DNA of 64,000 nucleotides, taken from NCBI RefSeq assembly GCF_030418315.1, contig NZ_JAUHPV010000007.1, forward strand, positions 111,885 to 175,884, read 5' to 3'. The notes under the pieces are model-generated. The model was not told where the DNA came from. It was given only the letters and a program-made list of their open reading frames with translations, and ran no database searches. Below, in pieces: positions 34,224 through 44,002 of this stretch. This stretch comes from Demequina zhanjiangensis. GTDB lineage: Bacteria > Actinomycetota > Actinomycetes > Actinomycetales > Demequinaceae. Position numbers and translations under genes: made by a program. The number at the start of each line of letters is the position of its first letter. The first letter of the stretch is position 1.

Positions 34224-36953
34224 TCAACCTACTCGACGCTCACGCGCCCGGAGCACGCCCTTCAAGGCCTCCGACGCGAGTGGCACGGTCATGGTGGCGG
34301 CCACACAGAAGGCCCACTGGCCCAGGCTCAGCGGCGCGGTCGAGAAGGCGGTGTTCAGCACGGGGAGGTGCACGACCGCGATCTGCATCAGCACGGACAG
34401 CCCCACGGCGCCCCACAGCCACGCGTTGGACGCCAGATCGTGCAGCACCGACATCGTCTCCGACCGCGCCGAGAACGCGACGGTGAGATTGGCGAGCACG
34501 AGCACGGTGAAGGCGGCGGTGCGGGCGGTGTCGAGGTCCGAGGATCCCTCGATCAGACCGCCCGGAAGGAAGGCGTCGAGGGTCAGCAGCGTCGCGGCAG
34601 CCATCCAGATGCCGGTCCAGGCCATGAACACCCACGTGCGCCCCGTGAGGATCGGGTCGCGGGGCCGACGCGGGGCGCGCTCCATGAGATCGCTCGAGTA
34701 CCGCTCGGCCGACACGGCGAGCGCGGGCCCCATGTCCGTCAGCAGGTTGATCCACAGGATCTGCGTGGCCAGCAGGGGAGCGACCACCGTCCCGTCGGCT
34801 GCGGTGAAGCCCAGCACGCCTGCGGCGACCACGCCCAGGAACACCGACAGCACCTCACCCAGGTTCGCTGCGATCAGGAACCGGAGGAACCGGCCGATGT
34901 TGTCCAGGATCCCGCGACCCTCGCGGATCGCCTTCACGATCGTCGAGAAGTCGTCGTCAGCGAGGATCATCGCCGCAGCCTCGCGTGCCACCTCGGTGCC
35001 GCCCCGACCCATCGCGACGCCGATGTCGGCCGCGCGCAGCGCCGGGGCGTCGTTCACGCCGTCGCCCGTCATCGCGACGATCTCGCCATGCGCCTGGAAG
35101 GCGTCGACCAGTCGGAGCTTGTCCTCAGGGGCGACGCGCGCGAACACCGCGGTCAAGGGGGCCTCCTCGTACAGCTCCTCGTCCGGCATACGCGCCAGCT
35201 GGGGACCGGAGATGACCAGCGCGTCGTCGTCGGCGATGCCGACGTCCGTCGCGATCGCACGCGCGGTCGCCGGGTGATCGCCGGTGATCATCACGATCTT
35301 GATGCCCGCGGACTGGGCGTCGGCCACCGACTGACGTGCTTGCGGCCGGGGCGGGTCGACGATGCCCGCGACGCCCGCGAGGATCAGATCCTTCTCGAGC
35401 TCCTCCGACGGGTCCGGCGTCTCGTCCACGTGGCGATAGGCGACGGCGATGGTCCGCATGCCGCGCTCTGCGAGGTCCTCCATCCCACGCTCGATGCTGC
35501 GATGCGCGTCGGCGTCCCAGCCGGCCTCTCCGTCGGCCCCGAGCACGCTCGAGCAGCGCGGAAGGATGACGTCCGGCGCGCCCTTGACCGCGATCAGGCC
35601 GCCACCGTCGGCATGCGAGGCGACGACGGTCATGCGCTGACGCTCGGAGCTGAACGGCACCGCGCCCACCCGGGTGAGCCGGTGGCGCTCCTCCTCCAGT
35701 CCCAGCCGGTGCTCGGCGGCGAGGAACGCGGTCTCGGTCGGGTCGCCCTCGAACGCAGGCCCCCCATCCCGGTCGACGACGATCGCGTCTCCCGCGAGGC
35801 TCCCGAGCGAGACGACGGCGCGTGCGGCGGCGTTCGCACCGAGATCGCCCGTCGCCTCGACCTCGCCTGCAGCCGTCGCCACGGATCTGAGCGCCATGCG
35901 GTTCTCCGTGAGGGTGCCGGTCTTGTCCGTGCAGATCACAGACGCCGAGCCGAGCGCCTCGAGCGACGAGAGCTCCTTCACGATCGCGTTGCTCTGCGCC
36001 ATGCGCTGCACCCCCAGTGCGAGCACGACCGTCATGACCGCGGGAAGGGCCTGGGGCACGGCCGCCACCGCGAGCGCCACGCCGAGCAGGAGCACCGCGA
36101 CCACGTCGGACAGCGTGGCGATCTCGTGCGTGGCGAGCACCGCGGCGATCACGACCGCGGCGATGACCAGCACGGCGATGCCGAGCGTCTTGCTGAGCGT
36201 CGCGATCTGACGTTGCAGGGGAGTCTTCGACTGCTCGGTGGCCTCGAGCAGATCAGCGATCCTGCCGGTCTCCGTGCTCGTGCCGGTCGCGACGACGACG
36301 GCGCGCGCGGTGCCTCGCGTCACGCCGGTGCCCGCGAAGACCATCGAGGTGCGATCGCCGAGCGCTGCGCCCTCCTCGACCGCGGCGGGGTCCTTGGGCA
36401 CAGGTGCGCTCTCGCCGGTGAGCGCCGCCTCGGCCGCCCACAGGCTGCCCTCGACGAGCCTGGCGTCCGCGACGACGGCGTCGCCCTCGGTGAGGCTCAG
36501 AAGATCGCCGACCACCACGTCGTCCGCCGTCACGCGAACGGGCTGGCCGTCGCGGATGACGAGCGCGGTCGCCGCCGACATCCGCTGGAGTGCCGCGACG
36601 GCGTTCTCAGAGCGTCGCTCCTGCACGAAGCCGAGGACCGCGTTCACGACCACCACGATCGCGATGACGAGGGTGTCCCACGGTGTGCCGTGGTGTCCCT
36701 CGACGATCCAGGCGACGAACGAGATGACGATCGCGCCCAGGAGCAGGTAGACGAGGGGATCGGCGAGCTGGCCCAGCAGCTTGCGCCAGGCGGGGACGGC
36801 CGCTGCCTCCGCGAGCCGGTTGGGTCCGTCGCGCGCGAGTCGAGCGGCAGCCTCAGCCGCGCTCAAGCCGCTGCGAAGGTCGGTCTCCGCGGCGGCGGCG
36901 ACCTCCCGGGCGTCAGCGACGTACGGGCCGGAGCCGACCGTCAGCGCCGCCAT
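34224..36953 (-). CDS. P-type cation-transporting ATPase (PII, calcium-pump-like)
   Basis: 909 residues in the PII order: N-terminal cation-ATPase domain (LSAAEAAARLARDGPNRL), actuator TGES (ALTGESAPVPK), phosphorylated Asp343 in DKTGTLTENRM, KGAPD in the nucleotide domain, and TGDGVNDAPALRAADIG. M6 keeps the ion-binding N..TD (INLLTDMGPA), but in M4 the usual PEGLP reads PQALP: the Glu that binds Ca2+ in SERCA site II is Gln. Ion specificity is therefore uncertain. AGGAGG precedes the ATG. Confidence 0.9.
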   Translation of the reverse strand: MAALTVGSGPYVADAREVAAAAETDLRSGLSAAEAAARLARDGPNRLAEAAAVPAWRKLLGQLADPLVYLLLGAIVISFVAWIVEGHHGTPWDTLVIAIVVVVNAVLGFVQERRSENAVAALQRMSAATALVIRDGQPVRVTADDVVVGDLLSLTEGDAVVADARLVEGSLWAAEAALTGESAPVPKDPAAVEEGAALGDRTSMVFAGTGVTRGTARAVVVATGTSTETGRIADLLEATEQSKTPLQRQIATLSKTLGIAVLVIAAVVIAAVLATHEIATLSDVVAVLLLGVALAVAAVPQALPAVMTVVLALGVQRMAQSNAIVKELSSLEALGSASVICTDKTGTLTENRMALRSVATAAGEVEATGDLGANAAARAVVSLGSLAGDAIVVDRDGGPAFEGDPTETAFLAAEHRLGLEEERHRLTRVGAVPFSSERQRMTVVASHADGGGLIAVKGAPDVILPRCSSVLGADGEAGWDADAHRSIERGMEDLAERGMRTIAVAYRHVDETPDPSEELEKDLILAGVAGIVDPPRPQARQSVADAQSAGIKIVMITGDHPATARAIATDVGIADDDALVISGPQLARMPDEELYEEAPLTAVFARVAPEDKLRLVDAFQAHGEIVAMTGDGVNDAPALRAADIGVAMGRGGTEVAREAAAMILADDDFSTIVKAIREGRGILDNIGRFLRFLIAANLGEVLSVFLGVVAAGVLGFTAADGTVVAPLLATQILWINLLTDMGPALAVSAERYSSDLMERAPRRPRDPILTGRTWVFMAWTGIWMAAATLLTLDAFLPGGLIEGSSDLDTARTAAFTVLVLANLTVAFSARSETMSVLHDLASNAWLWGAVGLSVLMQIAVVHLPVLNTAFSTAPLSLGQWAFCVAATMTVPLASEALKGVLRARERRVG

Positions 36954-36967
36954 CGGACACCTCCTGA

Positions 36968-37034
36968 GCGGCCGCGGGACGGCCGCCTCGCCGCAGGATC
37001 ACGCCTATGCCTTCCAGCGTAATCCTGCGGCGAG
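36968..37034 (-). terminator. Strong double hairpin after the DUF4914 gene
   Basis: CTCGCCGCAGGAT (36987-36999) pairs perfectly over 13 bp with 37022-37034 and the stem continues 4 bp inside (ACGC/GCGT) after one mismatch. Right next to it GCGGCCG (36968-36974) pairs with CGGCCGC (36980-36986). On the minus strand these follow the DUF4914 stop codon directly, insulating the ATPase gene downstream. Confidence 0.75.
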
Positions 37035-37040
37035 CAGGCG

Positions 37041-38954
37041 CTACAGGTACATCGGGGTGAGGGCCTCGTAGTCCTCGACGGTGCCGTCGTTCATGCACGT
37101 CTCGATGATCTGCCGGGCCAGCGGGCTCAGGTCGTCCGTGAGGTACTGCTCGAGCTCGGACTTGAAGAACCCGGTGATGATGGCGCAGCCTGCGTCGTAC
37201 GCTTCGGTGCCGACCTGCGACTGCAGCTCCGGGCGCAGCAGGGTGCGACGGATCGGCTGGCCGTCCAAGGTGATCTCCTTGGGGGAGTAGCCGAACAGCG
37301 GGCAGCGTGCAGGCTCGATCTGGTCGGCGCGCATGCGGCCCCCTCCCTTGCGGGCGAGCCACTCGCGCGTGAGCCACTCGGCGGAGAACCCGACCTTGTA
37401 GGCGCCGATGTGCTGGTTGGGCACCAGGACGTAGCGGGTGCGGTCGTAGGTGACGATCTGGTCCAGCAGCAGGTTCGCGGCGGAGACCTTCGTGCCGGTG
37501 GAGAACGGCCAGTACGAGCCGACGCCCTCCGAGACCATGCCGCCGTGCTCGAGCTTCTTCGTGGCGTCGGCGTGCTCGCCGATCGAGGGGTTCTTGTCGC
37601 CGCGGGGTGCGATCAGACGCCACAGCCAGGCGATGGCCGGGGGCACGAAGTGGGTCATGCCCATGATCCCGTAGGTGGGTGCGTCGGAGGTGCACGCGGG
37701 CATGCGGGCGCCGAAGGTGCGGACGTCCACGGGCTCGGGCTGGTTCACGATCTTGCGGATCATCTGGCGGGAGATGACGACGCGGGGGTTGGAGCAGGGC
37801 TTCCCGTTCGAGTCGAGCGTGTGCTCCCAGGGCAGCGCGGTCGCGTCGGAGACGCCGTCGATGCTGAAGAACACCAGCGGGTCGTCGGGGTGGATCACGG
37901 CGCGCTCGAAGTGCGGCTCGTTGCCGTACTCGGTGAGGCCGTCCACGCGGACGAACCAGCCGTCCTCGGCGTCGGCGACGACCATCTTGCCGGAGCCGTC
38001 CTGGATCGACGGGTGGCACAGCGTCATGTCGTCGGTCACGGGTGCGAGCGCGGAGGTCTCGTTCAGCGTGATCATGTACGGCTCGTCGGTGACGACGTTG
38101 CGGCCCACGAGGATGCGTCCGTCGTCCTCGCGGCGCAGGTCCTGGCACATCTCCGACTTGCCGCCGCCCGAGGCGCCCTCGTGCATCACGACGGTGGTGT
38201 TGTCGTACGGCGTGGTGACGCGCACCGACGAGGCGTGGGCGGTGATCCAGCCCTCCTCCTCGCCGATGTCGAGCAGCACCGAGAAGACGCCCTTCTTGGC
38301 GCTGGGGCCCGGGTACAGGTTGTAGGCGAAGATCTCGTGCAGCGTCGAGGTGCGGTCGTGGACCACCACCTGCTTGCCGTCGAAGTGGGTGTGGCGGAAC
38401 GGGGGAGCGACGTACAGGATCGACCGCGGCGTGAAGGCGCCCAGCTCGTCGAACGTGGTCCAGCCCTGCAGGTCGACGAGCGCGAGTGCGAAGAACGCCG
38501 AGTTCACGGGCACGACCGCGAGCGACGGCGAGCCGTAGGTCAGCCCGCCCGCCTTGAACGGCACGACCACCAGCTCCTGGGTGCCGAGCCACTCGAGCGT
38601 CTCGTTCCGGACGCGGCCGAAGGACTCGCCGAAGCGGTCCGCGTAGCGCGTCTTGTCCGTGGGTCGGTCATCCGCGATCACCATGCACTTCGGGTCGCGC
38701 CGACGCATGTAGTCCTCGGGGTAGTTCACGGCGACGCCGTTGCGGCAGCGCGTGACGGTCGCCTCCGTCACCGGGGTGCCGTTCACGTCGTAGTCGACCG
38801 AGAACTCGGGGCCGCCGTCGGGACCGAGCGCCAGGAGGTAGAGCTCCTCGCGGGTCTGAGGGACGACGACCTTGGGGCTTGCCTCGAGCGCCGCGCGCAG
38901 CTCGGGCGCGATGTCGACGTCGGGAAGAAGCTGGGACGGGGTGGTGGTGCTCAC
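37041..38954 (-). CDS. DUF4914-family protein with P-loop, PEPCK-like
   Basis: 637 residues, matching the DUF4914 family as I know it. A P-loop lies at 260-266 (EGASGGGKSEM; Lys266), in the position of the kinase-1a loop of phosphoenolpyruvate carboxykinase-like proteins. Other conserved-looking parts are FAYNLYPGPSAKKGVFSVLL and THFVPPAIAWLWRLI. Nothing resembling PEPCK substrate residues could be confirmed, so it should not be called PEPCK. It is probably a cytosolic kinase or ATP/GTP-binding enzyme. The GTG start has AAGGAG upstream. Codon use is that of a well-expressed core gene, with an upstream leader of several hundred bases and a strong terminator behind. Confidence 0.65.
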   Translation of the reverse strand: MSTTTPSQLLPDVDIAPELRAALEASPKVVVPQTREELYLLALGPDGGPEFSVDYDVNGTPVTEATVTRCRNGVAVNYPEDYMRRRDPKCMVIADDRPTDKTRYADRFGESFGRVRNETLEWLGTQELVVVPFKAGGLTYGSPSLAVVPVNSAFFALALVDLQGWTTFDELGAFTPRSILYVAPPFRHTHFDGKQVVVHDRTSTLHEIFAYNLYPGPSAKKGVFSVLLDIGEEEGWITAHASSVRVTTPYDNTTVVMHEGASGGGKSEMCQDLRREDDGRILVGRNVVTDEPYMITLNETSALAPVTDDMTLCHPSIQDGSGKMVVADAEDGWFVRVDGLTEYGNEPHFERAVIHPDDPLVFFSIDGVSDATALPWEHTLDSNGKPCSNPRVVISRQMIRKIVNQPEPVDVRTFGARMPACTSDAPTYGIMGMTHFVPPAIAWLWRLIAPRGDKNPSIGEHADATKKLEHGGMVSEGVGSYWPFSTGTKVSAANLLLDQIVTYDRTRYVLVPNQHIGAYKVGFSAEWLTREWLARKGGGRMRADQIEPARCPLFGYSPKEITLDGQPIRRTLLRPELQSQVGTEAYDAGCAIITGFFKSELEQYLTDDLSPLARQIIETCMNDGTVEDYEALTPMYL

Positions 38955-39328
38955 GAGTACTCCTTCGTCTGCGGATGGAGGAGCGGCGCCCGCGGTGGTG
39001 CGGGAGCCGACGGCCGAGCGTGCGGCGATGGGGCCGCGTCTCAGCGACGGTGGCCTTTACCCGGAGTTTGCCCTGATCTGAGCATTCCTAGGTGGGACAT
39101 GGGTCCCGGGCCTACCTTCGGTGCGTCGTCAGACCAGGCTAGGTCGGGTCCGCGCGACCTGCACGGCTGGCGCTATCCGGGCACGGCGATGGTGATCGCC
39201 ACCGGACTCCTGGCACGAATTTCTGGACAAACAGGCCCAAACCGTTGCCATGAAGGCCCTCGAGTGGGAGACTCGCGGAGTACCCGCCGCTCGGGCGGGC
39301 CGATTCACCCACGGGAAGGAGGCCGGAG
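38955..39328. promoter_or_regulatory. Intergenic region upstream of the DUF4914 gene
   Basis: 370 bases without a convincing gene. It holds the ribosome site of the DUF4914 gene and one hairpin (GGGAC-ATGG-GTCCC near 39095, inside a larger TAGG...CCTA pairing). It must contain the promoters of both the minus-strand DUF4914 gene and the plus-strand small genes, but no clear -10/-35 pair stands out. Confidence 0.4.
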
Positions 39329-39469
39329 ATGATGCTCTTCATCAGCACCGGCGGCGTCACGCCGCGTCTCAGCGCCTCCTCGTATCGGGGCGATCTCTCC
39401 GGCCTTTGGGCCCGCGCACGTCGCGGGCGGCTCGGAGTCCAGGGTCTCAACCCTGGTCACATCGCCTGA
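39329..39469 (+). CDS. Small ORF of 46 codons with strong ribosome site
   Basis: Starts at two adjacent ATGs behind AAGGAGG at good spacing. The product begins hydrophobic (MMLFISTGGV) and is Arg/Gly-rich afterwards (ARARRGRLGVQG). A 7-bp hairpin, CCAGGGT-CTCA-ACCCTGG, lies within its last codons. No homologue is recognised. The ribosome site is the main argument that it is translated; it could be a leader peptide. Confidence 0.45.
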   Translation: MMLFISTGGVTPRLSASSYRGDLSGLWARARRGRLGVQGLNPGHIA

Positions 39470-39661
39470 TCGCGGAGCTCCGCACCCCGTCGCCGGCACC
39501 GCCGGCCACTCTCACCGACCACGCCACCGCGTGACGCGGTGATCTCCCGCCACGATCGTGGCGACACCCCTGTCCGCACCGGCGGATCCATGCGCGACCA
39601 CCACCCGCGCCATGGCCCGCCCCTGCGCCCTCCGATCACAGTCGGGGGGAGGTGAATCGAG

Positions 39662-39856
39662 ATGCATGACCTGAACCCTGAGTCCCTGCTGCGTGCGGAG
39701 CCCCGGATGCGGGCCGAGCGCGCGGCATCCGCCGCAGCCTCGCGTGCTGCCTCGCGGCAGCTGCAGGCCCGCCTGCGTCGCGTGCTGCGCATCGCCGCGC
39801 TCCGTGTCGCCCGCTGGGCGCACGCACCAGGCCGCGAGATGAATCGGGCCGCTTGA
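39662..39856 (+). CDS. Small basic Ala/Arg-rich protein
   Basis: 64 residues behind GGGGGAGG at 9-base spacing. The sequence is almost a single Ala/Arg amphipathic helix (ERAASAAASRAASRQLQARLRRVLRIAALRVARWA, quoted in parts: ERAASAAASRAASRQ, LQARLRRVLRIAALR). It could bind membranes or nucleic acid, or be an artefact of GC-rich coding bias; the ribosome site and the terminator that follows favour a gene. Confidence 0.5.
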   Translation: MHDLNPESLLRAEPRMRAERAASAAASRAASRQLQARLRRVLRIAALRVARWAHAPGREMNRAA

Positions 39857-39869
39857 TGCGGTCCGATGC

Positions 39870-39933
39870 CCGTCGTCCTCGAGAGCGAGGTCCCGCCGAG
39901 AGGCGGCGCCCACGACGCTCTTGAGGACGACGG
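39870..39933. terminator. Long bidirectional hairpin between gnd and the small plus-strand gene
   Basis: CCGTCGTCCTCGAGAGCG (39870-39887) pairs with 39916-39933 over 18 positions with one mismatch; the loop holds a smaller stem (CCGCC-GAGA-GGCGG). It follows the stop of the small gene and, on the other strand, the stop of gnd. Confidence 0.75.
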
Positions 39934-39942
39934 TCCTTCGCG

Positions 39943-40986
39943 TCACTCGCCCGTGGGTCGCTCCACGTGCCCGCCGAAGCCCTTGCGCATGGCGCTCAGC
40001 ACCTTCTCGGCGTACGCGTCGAGGTCGCGCGACGCGAAGCGCGAGTACAGCGCCGTGGTGAGGACCGGTGTCGGCACCCCCTCGTCGATCGCCGCGATCG
40101 ACGTCCAGCGGCCCTCTCCCGAGTCGGCCACCTCACCCGAGAACTCGGCGAGCTCGGGAGAGGAGTGCAGCGCGTCGGCCGTGAGGTCGAGCAGCCACGA
40201 GCCGACGACCGAGCCCCGGCGCCACACCTCCGCCACCTCGTCCACCTTGAAGTCGTACTGGTAGTACTCGGGATTCGCCATCGGCGCGGTCTGCGCCTCG
40301 TGCGCGGCGGTGCCCGGGGTGCCGGCATTGGCTGCCTTCAGGATGTTGAACCCCTCCGCGTATGCGGCCATCAGGCCGTACTCGATGCCGTTGTGGACCA
40401 TCTTCACGAAGTGGCCCGCTCCCACGGGGCCGCAGTGAAGCCACCCCTCCTCGCCGGGCAGCGGGGCGCCGTCCTTGCCGTGCGTGCGCTCGGCGGCCTC
40501 GATGCCAGGGGCCAGGGACCTGAACAGCGGGGTGAGGCGGGTCACCGTCGCGTCGTCCCCGCCGATCATCAGCGAGAAGCCGCGCTCCGCGCCCCAGACG
40601 CCGCCTGAGGTCCCCACATCCACGAACGAGATGCCGTGCTCCGCGAGCGCCGCGGCGTGCCGCAGGTCGTCCCGGTAGTAGGAGTTGCCTCCGTCGATGA
40701 TGACGTCGCCGGGCTCGAGCACCGCGGCCAGACGAGAGATGACGCCCTCGGTGACCTCGCCCGCAGGGACCATCACCCACACCGCGCGCGGCGCCTCGAG
40801 CGCGCCCACGAGCGCCTCGAGGTCGTGGGCGGGAACAGCGCCCTCGGCGGCGAGAGCGTCGACGGCCTCCGGCGACACGTCGTTCACGGCGACCGTGTGT
40901 CCGTCGGCCATGAGCCGCCGCGTGAGTCCGGCTCCCATCCTGCCCAGGCCGATCATGCCGAGCTGCATCGGAGTGTCGGTGGTCAT
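39943..40986 (-). CDS. gnd: 6-phosphogluconate dehydrogenase, decarboxylating (short type)
   Basis: 347 residues of the short, tetrameric type (GndA/YqeC-like; the classical dimeric enzyme has ~470). The cofactor site is [37 protein letters not shown] and [12 protein letters not shown] (substrate and catalytic Lys/Asn) are intact. It oxidises 6-phosphogluconate to ribulose 5-phosphate and CO2. Short-type enzymes often use NAD+. Its ATG overlaps the zwf stop (ATGA), so the two steps are coupled. Confidence 0.9.
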   Translation of the reverse strand: MTTDTPMQLGMIGLGRMGAGLTRRLMADGHTVAVNDVSPEAVDALAAEGAVPAHDLEALVGALEAPRAVWVMVPAGEVTEGVISRLAAVLEPGDVIIDGGNSYYRDDLRHAAALAEHGISFVDVGTSGGVWGAERGFSLMIGGDDATVTRLTPLFRSLAPGIEAAERTHGKDGAPLPGEEGWLHCGPVGAGHFVKMVHNGIEYGLMAAYAEGFNILKAANAGTPGTAAHEAQTAPMANPEYYQYDFKVDEVAEVWRRGSVVGSWLLDLTADALHSSPELAEFSGEVADSGEGRWTSIAAIDEGVPTPVLTTALYSRFASRDLDAYAEKVLSAMRKGFGGHVERPTGE

Positions 40987-42416
40987 GCGTGGTCTCCTTC
41001 GTCAGTGGTGGGATTCACCCAGGTCGTGTGCGCGGCGATGAGCTCGTCCGCCTCGGCGGGTCCCCATGAGCCGCGGGGGTAGGGGATCGCAGGGGCGTGG
41101 TCGTCGAGCACGGCGTCGACCACGCGCCAGGCGGCCTCGATCGACTCCTCCTGCGTGAAGAGCGACAGGTCTCCGCGCAACGCGTCTGACAGGAGGCGCG
41201 CGTAGGCGGGCCGCTCGGTGCCGACGGACGATGACACGCTCAGCTCGCGCTGGTGGCCGCGGAACTCCTCGCCAGGGGTCTTCACCCGCGCCGCGAGCGC
41301 GATCTCAGGTTCGGGGGAGAGGCGGAAGCGCAGATAGTTCGGTCGCTCCGAGCCGTCGAGCGCGTCGTCGAAGAGCTGCTGCGGTGGCCTCTTGAACTCG
41401 ACGACCACCTCGGCCGACTTGGTCGGAAGGTGCTTGCCCGTGCGCAGGTACCAGGGCACTCCCGCCCAGCGCCACGAGTCGATCCACAGGCGCACCGCCG
41501 CGAACGTCTCCACGTCCGAGTCAGGCGCGACGCCAGGCTCGTCGCGGTAGCCCTCGAACTGGCCGCGCACCACGTCGTCCCTGGTGAGGGGGCGCATCGC
41601 CTTGAACACCGCGACCTTCGCATCGTGCACGGCCTTGTAGCCCTGATAGGCGGGTGCCTCCATGGCCAGCAGTGCGACCATCTGGAACATGTGGTTCTCC
41701 ACGACGTCCCGGATCGCCCCGGCGGACTCGTAGAACGCGCCTCGGCCCTGCACTCCGAAGTCCTCGGCCACGGTCACCTGGACGTTCGCGATCCTGTCGC
41801 GGTTCCACACCGGCTCCACGAGAGCGTTCGCGAACCTGAAGTAGAGGAGGTTCATGATCTCCTCCTTGCCCAGGAAGTGGTCGATCCTGAAGATCGCGTC
41901 GGGAGGGAACGCCGAGGAGAGGATGCGATCGAGCTCGATCGCCGACTCAAGGTCGCGTCCGAAAGGCTTCTCGACCACCACACGTGCGTCCTGGTTCAGT
42001 CCCGCACCCGTGAGGCCCTCGACCACGGTCCCGAACAAGGCGGGCGGGATCGCCAGGTAGTGGGTGGGACGGCGCGCGCCATCGAGGACTCGCGTGAGCT
42101 CGGCGAACGTGGACGGATCGCGATAGTCGCCATCCACGTAGCGCAGGAGGCTCAGCAGGCGCGCGAACGACTCCGGATCCGAGTCTGCTGCGTCCCCGAC
42201 CGATTCACGGGCGCGTGCGTGAAGGTCCTCGAGGGTCCAGCCCGAGGCCGCGACGCCGACGACAGGCACGTCCAGCTGCCCGTCCTTCACCATGGTCAGC
42301 AGCGACGGGAAGATCATCTTGCGCGCGAGGTCTCCGGTCGCGCCGAAGAACACGAAGGCATCCGAGTCCGGCGTGTCGGTCCTGCGCGAGCGGTCACGGT
42401 GAGAGGTGTCGGTCAC
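40983..42416 (-). CDS. zwf: Glucose-6-phosphate dehydrogenase
   Basis: 477 residues. [17 protein letters not shown] is the NADP site; RIDHFLGKE is the active-site signature with catalytic His; [11 protein letters not shown] binds substrate. It produces 6-phosphogluconolactone and NADPH. Start: GTG at 42416, behind AGGAAGGG; longer in-frame openings run through unrelated sequence. The gene order zwf-gnd with divergent tal places the oxidative pentose phosphate pathway here. No opcA or pgl follows, unlike in many actinobacteria. Confidence 0.93.
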   Translation of the reverse strand: MTDTSHRDRSRRTDTPDSDAFVFFGATGDLARKMIFPSLLTMVKDGQLDVPVVGVAASGWTLEDLHARARESVGDAADSDPESFARLLSLLRYVDGDYRDPSTFAELTRVLDGARRPTHYLAIPPALFGTVVEGLTGAGLNQDARVVVEKPFGRDLESAIELDRILSSAFPPDAIFRIDHFLGKEEIMNLLYFRFANALVEPVWNRDRIANVQVTVAEDFGVQGRGAFYESAGAIRDVVENHMFQMVALLAMEAPAYQGYKAVHDAKVAVFKAMRPLTRDDVVRGQFEGYRDEPGVAPDSDVETFAAVRLWIDSWRWAGVPWYLRTGKHLPTKSAEVVVEFKRPPQQLFDDALDGSERPNYLRFRLSPEPEIALAARVKTPGEEFRGHQRELSVSSSVGTERPAYARLLSDALRGDLSLFTQEESIEAAWRVVDAVLDDHAPAIPYPRGSWGPAEADELIAAHTTWVNPTTDEGDHA

Positions 42417-42629
42417 TTCTGCCCTTCCTGGACGCCCGACCCCGCCACGGCGAACCGCCGCGACGACAGCGTCCCCGAGCGTAACGCCGCGGTCCCTCGC
42501 AAACCTTCCCCGAGTGCCTCGGCCGTGCTCAGAACCGCCGGCCGGGAACATCGAGGCCGCGATCTCACGTTGCCCTTGAAGGAAGGGTTCGGCGACCGCC
42601 GTACCGCACACGATCCGAAGGAGGACCCC

Positions 42630-43739
42630 GTGAGCACCGCCACCATCCCCACCGCCACAGCCTTCGACGCCCTGAGCCAGGCCGGCGTCTCCCTCTGGCT
42701 CGACGACCTGTCCCGCGACAGGCTCGAGTCGGGCTCGCTCGCCCACGACATCGAGGCGCGAGACCTGGCCGGAGTCACCACCAACCCGTCGATCTTCGCC
42801 GCGTCCGTCTCCGACGGGGATGCGTACGACGCGCAGATCGCGGATCTCGCCACCCGCAAGGTCTCCGTCGAGGAGGCCGTCCGCATGATCACCACCGCTG
42901 ACGTGCGCTCCGCGTGCGACGCATTCGCGCTGGTGCACCACGCCACGCGCGGGCAGGACGGACGCGTCTCGCTCGAGGTCGACCCTCGGCTTGCACGCGA
43001 CACCGACGCGACCATCGCCGAGGCGCGACAGCTCTGGTGGCTGGTGGACCGTCCCAACCTGATGATCAAGATCCCCGCGACGGTCGAGGGTCTGCCCGCC
43101 ATCCGCAAGGCGATCTCGGAGGGGATCAGCGTCAACGTCACCCTCATCTTCTCCCTCGAGCGCTACCGCCAGGTGGTCGACGCCTACCTCTCCGGCCTCG
43201 AGGACGCGCTCGCTGCTGGCCGTGACATCGCGTCGATCCGCTCGGTCGCGTCGTTCTTCATCTCCCGCGTGGACGCTGAGGTCGACGGCCGTCTGGCGGC
43301 CGACTCGCCGCTGCGCGGAAAGGCCGCCGTCGCGAACGCCGCGCTCGCGCTCGAGCACCACCACGAGGTGCTCGACTCCGACAGGTTCAGGGCTCTCGCC
43401 GAGCACGGCGCCCACCCCCAGCGGCCCCTATGGGCATCGACGTCCACCAAGGATCCGTCGTACCCCGACACGAAGTACGTCGACGAGCTCGTCACCGCCG
43501 GGGTCGTCAACACGCTCCCGCAGAAGACGCTGGACGCACTCGAGGACCACGGCGAGTCCACGCGCGACGACACCATGGTCGGCACGTTCCAGGAGGCGCG
43601 GTCGGTCATGTCAGGCCTCGCGCAGGCCGGCGTCGACATGGCCGAGGTCACGGACCTGCTCGAACGTCAGGGAGTGGACAAGTTCGCCGACGCCTGGGAG
43701 GAGCTCCTGTCCCACGTGGAAGGCGCGATGAGCCGTTGA
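42630..43739 (+). CDS. tal: Transaldolase
   Basis: 369 residues of the actinobacterial long transaldolase type. [13 protein letters not shown], and the Schiff-base Lys147 in NLMIKIPAT, are present, as are the family's [20 protein letters not shown] and [16 protein letters not shown]. It transfers dihydroxyacetone units between sedoheptulose 7-phosphate and glyceraldehyde 3-phosphate. GTG start with GAAGGAGG before it. It is divergent from zwf with a 213-base shared upstream region. Confidence 0.93.
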   Translation: MSTATIPTATAFDALSQAGVSLWLDDLSRDRLESGSLAHDIEARDLAGVTTNPSIFAASVSDGDAYDAQIADLATRKVSVEEAVRMITTADVRSACDAFALVHHATRGQDGRVSLEVDPRLARDTDATIAEARQLWWLVDRPNLMIKIPATVEGLPAIRKAISEGISVNVTLIFSLERYRQVVDAYLSGLEDALAAGRDIASIRSVASFFISRVDAEVDGRLAADSPLRGKAAVANAALALEHHHEVLDSDRFRALAEHGAHPQRPLWASTSTKDPSYPDTKYVDELVTAGVVNTLPQKTLDALEDHGESTRDDTMVGTFQEARSVMSGLAQAGVDMAEVTDLLERQGVDKFADAWEELLSHVEGAMSR

Positions 43740-43796
43740 TCGGTCGTGTCGCCCACGCCGCCCCGAGCACACGCAACCTGAGGAGAAGGAGGAAGC

Positions 43797-43958
43797 ATGC
43801 CTGACAGCAACGAGTGGACCGCGAAGCGCGAACGCCAGTACGAGCACATCAAGGAGTCCGAGCGCGAGATGGGCAAGGACGAGGACACCGCGGAGGAGAT
43901 CGCGGCGCGCACCGTCAACAAGGAGCGCGCCCGCAAGGGTGAGACCAAGGGCAGCTGA
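43797..43958 (+). CDS. Small conserved charged protein
   Basis: 53 residues, hydrophilic and helical. It carries the pattern KRERQYEHIKES...DTAEEIAARTVNKERARKGE, seen in a widespread small family often labelled 'plasmid stabilization protein' without evidence. AGAAGGAGG precedes the ATG. It lies 57 bases after tal and is probably co-transcribed. Function unknown. Confidence 0.7.
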   Translation: MPDSNEWTAKRERQYEHIKESEREMGKDEDTAEEIAARTVNKERARKGETKGS

Positions 43959-44002
43959 CAGGGTGTCCACCAGGGGCTTCGGGTGCGCCTAGGCTGTCCC
44001 GC

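Noticed and set aside
37041..38954. Annotation as phosphoenolpyruvate carboxykinase because of the P-loop and length
   Set aside because: Only the P-loop region is similar; the PEPCK substrate motifs could not be found, so the DUF4914 label is safer.
39424..39470. CCAGGGT-CTCA-ACCCTGG looked like a tRNA T-arm or a terminator
   Set aside because: There is no anticodon arm, acceptor stem or GTTCRA loop around it, and it lies within a small gene with a good ribosome site.
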